From an uncultured Candidatus Melainabacteria bacterium (lineage in GTDB: Bacteria > Cyanobacteriota > Vampirovibrionia > Gastranaerophilales > Gastranaerophilaceae): a DNA stretch of 9,871 bases. The notes beneath the pieces are model-generated. The model was given only the letters and a program-made list of their open reading frames with translations, was not told the DNA's origin and made no database searches. Both the position numbers and the translations under genes were made by a program. Below, one piece after another: positions 5,702 through 9,871 of this stretch. Positions within the stretch are counted from its first letter, which is position 1. Every line of letters begins with the position of its first letter. The stretch is from positions 1-9,871 of the forward strand of contig CALAFU010000008.1 of the NCBI GenBank assembly GCA_937891325.1, in the 5' to 3' direction.

Positions 5702-7323
5702 TGTCAGAATTAGTTAAAAACGTTTATAGTAATTATCCGTTTATTGTGAAAGCTAAATCACGTGGTTATTATGATTACAGATCAACTCAAACTATTGTCG
5801 ATTCAAGCAATATTGTTTTAGACATGAAGAAATTTGAAGGACTTGAAACATCCTTAACTGAAACAGACAATTACCCATTAATTGTTTCTACAAAAGAACA
5901 TACATTGCCGAATTGGCATTTTATTGATGACACAAAAAATGTGTTTATGAATGTTGGTAAAAACTATAAAAGCATCGGTGAATATAAAAACAATTACTAT
6001 TTAATTAATAATGGTTGTACTGAATCTGAAGGTGTTTATTCCGGATTTAATAGTAGTGAAAACAAATTAACATTGAACAAAAAGTTTCCTTCAGATATGA
6101 CATCAATGGAAATTGTGACAAAAGCAATGTTTACAGAAAATGGGTCTCACTCAACATTGTTTGGAAGAAATTCTGGCAATGATGGAACTATTATCATTCG
6201 TAATAATAGCGGATTTAAATTTGGGTATTATCACGGGAGCTGGACTTGGGAGTCTTCCGCGCCAGAAGTCGAATTGAATAAATGGCACTGGTTTAAAGTG
6301 ATATGGGACGGAACAAATTTAACTGGATATATGCTTGAAGATAATTCTTATACTTTAGACGCTTTGCCAGAAATATCTTCATGGTCTCAATGTTGGCAAT
6401 CAACTGATAATATATTTACAGGAAATTCTTTTGATATAGGATATAATAAGAATTTAACTGGCGAATATTGTAAAGGAAGCATTGATTTAGCAAATACTAA
6501 AATCGTTGTTAATGATGATTTATTTTTTGCATATAATCAACAAACATTGGTTAAATATAACTTAAACGGTTGTTTGTACAATTATACTGATACAGGTGTT
6601 GCTGATACATTAAATATGTTTAGCGTTGAAAAAGACAATCAAGACACTGCTATTATTTTAACGAAAGAAGAATCACCGACAATTGAAAACAGTGTCGTAA
6701 CATATTTAGGTCAAACCAATGTTCCTGAACATAAAGTGTATAGTTATTCAGAAGTCGATGGTTATGAACCTTTTGATGTAACTTTGGTAGGAACAGATGC
6801 AACCTACGATATATCAACATACCAGTTCAATGGATCAAAAGCGTCTGAAAGCTATCTTAAACTTAATTATGATTTGAAAGAATCTGATAATTTAGAGATC
6901 ATAACAAAAGTTAAATTTAATGACGTCAGTTCGTCAGCAGCTGTTTTTTGTTCAAGTACAAATGTTTGGTGGATTGGAGAAACTCGTGGAAAGTTTGGTG
7001 GATATTTAAATGGCTCTAAAACAAGCAATTTTACATTGGAAGCCAATAAAACATATTGGTTAAAAATTGTCGAGGATGGATTAAACTTGAAACTGTACGC
7101 TGTAGAAGATGATAATTATTCAATTAACAACGTTCCATTTGGAGATGCTGTCTATACAAGTAGCCGTTATGGGTTGACTAAAAATGGATTTGTCTTCGGT
7201 GCAAATATTGGCTATAATAGTGAAAACCTTGACGGCACAATTTACTTAAAAGATTCTAAATTCGTAGTTAACGATGAAGCAATATTTGGTAATGTTGTCG
7301 TTGGTAACTGGGTTAAAAAGTAA
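5701..7323 (+). CDS. Putative tail fibre with two LamG/ConA-like lectin domains
   Basis: A 540-residue protein whose ATG overlaps the TAA of the upstream gene. GGGGGA about 10 bases upstream, inside that gene, is the ribosome site. Residues about 115-280 and 375-535 form two related domains. MEIVTKAMF aligns with LEIITKVKF, WFKVIWDGTNLTGYMLED with WLKIVEDGLNLKLYAVED, and FDIGYNKNLTG...NTKIVVNDDLFF with ANIGYNSENLDG...DSKFVVNDEAIF. The pattern of alternating strands, a central tryptophan strand and a final glycine/asparagine-rich strand fits LamG/concanavalin-A-like jelly rolls. In phages these often occur in fibres and bind surface glycans. Residues 1-110 are a different, tyrosine-rich N-terminal part that may attach to the preceding protein or the virion. 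The ligand cannot be deduced. Confidence 0.7.
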   Translation: MSELVKNVYSNYPFIVKAKSRGYYDYRSTQTIVDSSNIVLDMKKFEGLETSLTETDNYPLIVSTKEHTLPNWHFIDDTKNVFMNVGKNYKSIGEYKNNYYLINNGCTESEGVYSGFNSSENKLTLNKKFPSDMTSMEIVTKAMFTENGSHSTLFGRNSGNDGTIIIRNNSGFKFGYYHGSWTWESSAPEVELNKWHWFKVIWDGTNLTGYMLEDNSYTLDALPEISSWSQCWQSTDNIFTGNSFDIGYNKNLTGEYCKGSIDLANTKIVVNDDLFFAYNQQTLVKYNLNGCLYNYTDTGVADTLNMFSVEKDNQDTAIILTKEESPTIENSVVTYLGQTNVPEHKVYSYSEVDGYEPFDVTLVGTDATYDISTYQFNGSKASESYLKLNYDLKESDNLEIITKVKFNDVSSSAAVFCSSTNVWWIGETRGKFGGYLNGSKTSNFTLEANKTYWLKIVEDGLNLKLYAVEDDNYSINNVPFGDAVYTSSRYGLTKNGFVFGANIGYNSENLDGTIYLKDSKFVVNDEAIFGNVVVGNWVKK

Positions 7324-7334
7324 AACTCTAAACA

Positions 7335-7371
7335 ATTCTAAACTATCATAAATTTTATGATAGTTTAGAAT
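7335..7371. terminator. Long AT-rich inverted repeat between convergent genes
   Basis: ATTCTAAACTATCATAA and its complement form a perfect stem of about 15-17 bp (7335-7371) with a tiny loop. It lies between the stops of 5701-7323 and 7383-8084, where a shared terminator is expected. The T tract is poor on both sides, so it could be a weak terminator, an mRNA 3' stabiliser or a protein-binding site. Confidence 0.55.
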
Positions 7372-7382
7372 ATTGGGTTATT

Positions 7383-8084
7383 TTAATCTAAATCATTTAT
7401 CATATTCATGATCTTTTTATTCAAACCATGGTCTCTAACAACTAAAAACTCATTATTATTTCTTTTAACAACACCCAAGTTAGAAATCGCAGAATTATCA
7501 ATTAAATCAGCAATAAACATAGCATCAGGTTTTTCAGTATATAAATAGTTAGAAAATTCTTGAATAAATTTATTTTTCTTGATAACATCATCATAATTAT
7601 TGTGTAATTTAGCTAACTCATCTTTATTCAAATTAGCCGAAATAAATTCTTTATCATATTTTCTTGTAAAATAAATGTCTCCAAGAAGATAAAGAATTTT
7701 TCCGAAATCACTATGGGATATTCCTGTTAATTCTTTAAATTTTGATCTTGAAACATCTTTAGCGTATTCGCATTCTATCCAACTAAAATCATCAGCATGC
7801 CTATAAATTTTTGTAAAAATTTTATAATTAGCTTTCTTTTTATCGCATTCAAATTCATTTTGTTTGATACCAATTTCATTAAAAGCTAATTTTAAAACAT
7901 GATTCATTTTTGGTAAATAAAAACTTATACGAGTTGTACCTTTTCCAACAATTTTCAAAAATTTTTTACAATATTTTATTTTATCAGATAATTCTTTTTT
8001 AGAATTTAGCTCTGCAATGGAAAACATTGACTCTAAAAGTGTTTGAAATATTTCTTGTCTAAAGATTTCAATTAAATCACACAT
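7383..8084 (-). CDS. Protein-kinase-fold-like phage protein
   Basis: A 233-residue ORF from ATG 8084 with AATAGG about nine bases upstream. Residues 44-56 (KIVGKGTTRISFY) look like a glycine-rich nucleotide loop. VLKLAFNEIGIKQNEFE (63-79) supplies a candidate lysine (K65) and the N-x-x-G-x-x-Q-N-x-x-E pattern I associate with kinase-like phage proteins. WIECEYA (102-108) would be the hinge. ADLIDNSAISNLGVV (192-206) followed by VVRDHGL (215-221) resembles a degenerate catalytic loop and DFG-like motif. No clear HRD is present, so activity is uncertain; it could be a small-molecule kinase, protein kinase or pseudokinase. The DNA is exceptionally AT-rich (about 21% GC in three 60-base lines counted, against roughly 28-35% nearby), suggesting separate acquisition. 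It sits alone, opposite to the fibre genes. This is motif-by-eye recognition, not an alignment. Confidence 0.55.
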   Translation of the reverse strand: MCDLIEIFRQEIFQTLLESMFSIAELNSKKELSDKIKYCKKFLKIVGKGTTRISFYLPKMNHVLKLAFNEIGIKQNEFECDKKKANYKIFTKIYRHADDFSWIECEYAKDVSRSKFKELTGISHSDFGKILYLLGDIYFTRKYDKEFISANLNKDELAKLHNNYDDVIKKNKFIQEFSNYLYTEKPDAMFIADLIDNSAISNLGVVKRNNNEFLVVRDHGLNKKIMNMINDLD

Positions 8085-8111
8085 TCTAAACCTATTAAAA
8101 TAAATTTAATT

Positions 8112-8143
8112 GTTCAATATAGAACTTTTTATTTAATTGAAAA
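8112..8143 (-). promoter_or_regulatory. Candidate promoter and symmetric site for 7383-8084
   Basis: On the minus strand, TTTTCA (8138-8143), a 16-bp spacer, then TATATT (8116-8121). The -10 is framed by inverted GTTC/GAAC (8112-8125), a possible operator. In DNA this AT-rich, chance matches are likely. Confidence 0.3.
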
Positions 8144-8199
8144 TTTATCTTTAATGAAGTTTAATTGTCTTTCAAATGACTATATAGTAAGCTAAATAA

Positions 8200-8227
8200 A
8201 AAAGGGCAGGTAATTTACCCGCCCTTT
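8200..8227 (-). terminator. Intrinsic terminator of the 8236-8544 gene
   Basis: AAAGGGC-A-GGTAA pairs with TTACC-C-GCCCTTT, with a single A/C mismatch. On the minus strand the stem is followed by TTTTTTATTTA, a good U tract, just after the stop at 8236. No plus-strand gene ends here, so its use is leftward. Confidence 0.8.
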
Positions 8228-8235
8228 TCTCTATG

Positions 8236-8544
8236 TTACGTCAATTTCACAAATTTGCCATTACGAACAATATATGCAACAGGTTTTTTCTTTTTTGCCT
8301 TAACAATAAAGATAAACCCATCTTTATTCATATCAACAAACTCTTTAGCCTGTTTCAATGAACCGTAAACAGGAAATGTATCGTCATCGTCAATCTCGAT
8401 TACATCCCCCAAAATATGGTCAATATCCTGAAAAGCAAACTGATAAAAGTCAGATGCAAATTCATCAACATCAGTTGCTTTCAAAAACATTTCTTTCAAA
8501 TATTCGATCAGATCACGCGGTGTATTAAATGTAGGTTTTGTCAT
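8236..8544 (-). CDS. Small acidic hypothetical phage protein
   Basis: A 102-residue ORF from ATG 8544 with AAAAGGAA about eight bases upstream. It has a clean promoter (8576-8604) and terminator (8200-8227), so it is a complete single-gene unit. Residues 8-45 look helical (PRDLIEYLKEMFLKATDVDEFASDFYQF). An acidic turn (IEIDDDDTF, 50-58) follows, then a GSLKQAKEFVDM helix. A basic/strand C-terminus closes it (FIFIVKAKKKKPVAYIVRNGKFVKL, 77-101). The mix suggests a small alpha/beta fold. I do not recognise a family. No membrane segment is present. The strong independent promoter hints at early or constitutive expression, as for accessory 'moron'-type genes; that is inference. Confidence 0.7.
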   Translation of the reverse strand: MTKPTFNTPRDLIEYLKEMFLKATDVDEFASDFYQFAFQDIDHILGDVIEIDDDDTFPVYGSLKQAKEFVDMNKDGFIFIVKAKKKKPVAYIVRNGKFVKLT

Positions 8545-8575
8545 TCTGAGTTCCTTTTGTTAAACCAATGAACAT

Positions 8576-8604
8576 AAATTAAAATAAATGCGCATATTTG
8601 TCAA
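8576..8604 (-). promoter_or_regulatory. Sigma70-like promoter for 8236-8544
   Basis: On the minus strand a perfect -35 TTGACA (8599-8604), a 17-bp spacer, then TAATTT (8576-8581, 3 of 6). The predicted transcript start is about 25 bases before the ATG at 8544. Confidence 0.55.
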
Positions 8605-8680
8605 GCTTTATTTACATCACTTTCTAAAAAACTTTCATCACGTTCTTTTATAAAGATTTTGAAAACAAACAGGTGTGAAT

Positions 8681-9871
8681 ATGAGCATTCGTGTTAATGG
8701 TAAAATTATTGCAAGTAACGGTGATATTAAAACAGAAGTATCAACAGATAATCTTGTTACTCTTGATACGAATCAAACTATTACTTCCTCAAAAACTTTT
8801 ACAATCGAACCTTTAAAGAAATCAACAACTGTTGATATTACCGTCGAAAACCCTGAAACTTATCAACAAAATGATGCTTTTCGTGTTCAAGATAAAAACG
8901 GAAAAGATATGGGGTGGTTTGGTTGTGGACAATTAACATCTGGCGAAATTCATACAACTATTCATTCGAAAAACAAGGATGGCTATAGTTCAATTGTAGC
9001 CGCTTGCGTTCCTCAATCCGGTACGACAGGTGCTTATGCCTATGCTCCAAACACACCAGAAAATGCCCCTGATAATGCAATTGTTACCGTGGATTATGTG
9101 AAAGACAAGTCTGGGTCTTTGTCTATTATGGATGTCGTCTTCGCTCCTTTGGGTATTGATGAATCCAAGAACAAACGTCGGTATCTGAATGGTCAGGTAA
9201 TTATTCAATCACAGTTCCCTGCATTTACGTCAGCAGTCAAGGCTCGCATGACCACTATGGCTAATGCGTTCACGACTGAAACAAACTGGCAAGCTGAGAA
9301 GACTAACAGCAAACTGGGTCAATGCGGCAAGTTCGTTGTTGATGACACTGCTGGTACAATCAGATTACCGTGTGTGGTTAATGCACAAGGGTTGACTGAC
9401 TTGGCTCAGATTGGCGGGATTAAGAGTGAGAGCTTGCCGAATATAACGGGTGAAGTCGGTTACGCGGGCGATTTAGGTTTTCTTGACGCAGATGTTACAA
9501 GAATTAGCGGAGCGTTCAAGAAAGGACAGACGACGATTGCCGCGCCTGTTGGGCAGAACAAGAGCAGTTACGCTTTGGGTTTCGACGCATCTCTCTCCTC
9601 TTCCACCTATCAAGACAACGCCCCTGTTCAGCAAGAAGCAATCCAGTATCCGTATGTGATTGTCGTTAATACAGGTGTTGAGGAAGCTGAACGTCCTATC
9701 AATAACTATCAGGTCAACAATGTCTATTCCTATGGTATGTCGCAATACTATAATGGTGATATGAACAACCTGTCTTGGCTCAAATCTGCGGGTCAATGGA
9801 ATAGCAGCACTGTCTATGCTGGTATGTATAACTGGCTGGTTGAACAAGTAAATGCTGGCAAGTCTGGGTTT
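8681..9871 (+). CDS. Collar-type phage tail fibre protein (partial, open at right edge)
   Basis: An open frame of 397 codons from ATG 8681, with AGGTG six to ten bases upstream, continuing past the window with no stop. The N-terminus (MSIRVNGKIIASNG) is a short strand motif, and the next region (FRVQDKNGKDMGWFG... TPENAPDNAIVTVDYVKD) resembles the repeat module of many phage and prophage tail fibres. RRYLNGQVIIQSQFPAF, then CGKFVVDDTAGTIRLP, then SLPNITGEVG form a tail-collar-like unit (roughly residues 165-260). QEAIQYPYVIVVNTG (about 322-336) is a recurrent fibre ending, followed by a second unit starting at NNYQVNNVYSYGMS. It is probably a distal host-recognition fibre. The first roughly 105 codons share the local AT-rich composition; the rest is much more GC-rich, suggesting a recombined C-terminal part. 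Confidence 0.8.
   Translation, partial: MSIRVNGKIIASNGDIKTEVSTDNLVTLDTNQTITSSKTFTIEPLKKSTTVDITVENPETYQQNDAFRVQDKNGKDMGWFGCGQLTSGEIHTTIHSKNKDGYSSIVAACVPQSGTTGAYAYAPNTPENAPDNAIVTVDYVKDKSGSLSIMDVVFAPLGIDESKNKRRYLNGQVIIQSQFPAFTSAVKARMTTMANAFTTETNWQAEKTNSKLGQCGKFVVDDTAGTIRLPCVVNAQGLTDLAQIGGIKSESLPNITGEVGYAGDLGFLDADVTRISGAFKKGQTTIAAPVGQNKSSYALGFDASLSSSTYQDNAPVQQEAIQYPYVIVVNTGVEEAERPINNYQVNNVYSYGMSQYYNGDMNNLSWLKSAGQWNSSTVYAGMYNWLVEQVNAGKSGF
8990..9871. other. GC-rich segment inside the tail fibre gene
   Basis: Counting bases by line, 8701-8940 is about 32% GC (76/240) whereas 9001-9600 is about 47% (285/600). The change occurs within one open reading frame near codon 105. It fits horizontal replacement of the receptor-binding part of the fibre, possibly from a host prophage or a different phage. 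Confidence 0.65.

Noticed and set aside
8990..9847. Two minus-strand ORFs (72 and 124 codons) opposite the tail fibre
   Set aside because: They lie antisense to the continuous 8681-9871 fibre frame with clear fibre motifs, have no ribosome sites, and arise because GC-richer DNA has fewer stops.

Overview
The window looks like the tail-fibre and accessory region of a tailed bacteriophage genome, or possibly a prophage. It is compact and AT-rich, with short intergenic gaps, genes on both strands, TAA/TGA stops used normally, and convergent gene pairs sharing hairpins. The proteins are mostly phage fibre types: glycine-rich adhesins, a fibre N-terminal helical motif, LamG-like lectin domains and a collar-type fibre C-terminus. 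I see no capsid, terminase, integrase, tRNA, rRNA or CRISPR. Sigma70-like promoters and AGG-type ribosome sites fit a bacterial host, but I cannot name it.

Layout. At 3-251 (+) is the 3' end of an unidentified structural-type protein, closed by a GC-rich bidirectional hairpin. Facing it are two minus-strand ORFs (284-901 and 914-1165) that together resemble one glycine-rich adhesin cut in two. A paralogue of that adhesin, apparently intact, points the other way at 1324-1986, across an intergenic region full of palindromes. Next come 2145-3077 (+, unknown, with a cysteine cluster), 3123-3341 (-, small, unknown) and 3508-4080 (-), a DnaQ-fold exonuclease relative whose active-site residues appear to be lost. 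At 4241-7323 (+) a two-gene operon encodes a fibre with propeller-like strands and a fibre with two lectin-like domains. Two more minus-strand genes follow: 7383-8084, a kinase-fold-like protein in extremely AT-rich DNA, and 8236-8544, small and acidic. The window ends inside 8681-9871+ (+), a large collar-type tail fibre gene open at the right edge, whose base composition jumps part-way through.

How the genes may work together. The plus-strand genes are probably host-recognition parts of the virion. Most of the minus-strand genes (3123-3341, 3508-4080, 7383-8084, 8236-8544) look like independently regulated accessory cassettes placed between fibre genes, several with their own promoter and terminator. 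The observations most worth following are the disarmed exonuclease, the kinase-like protein, the split adhesin, a TTGTACGG intergenic element seen two or three times, and the chimeric fibre gene. I do not see a complete, clearly new multi-gene system; the accessory cassettes are where one could hide.

No stretch longer than 300 bases lacks a gene. The intergenic gaps (about 110-180 bases) are described individually.
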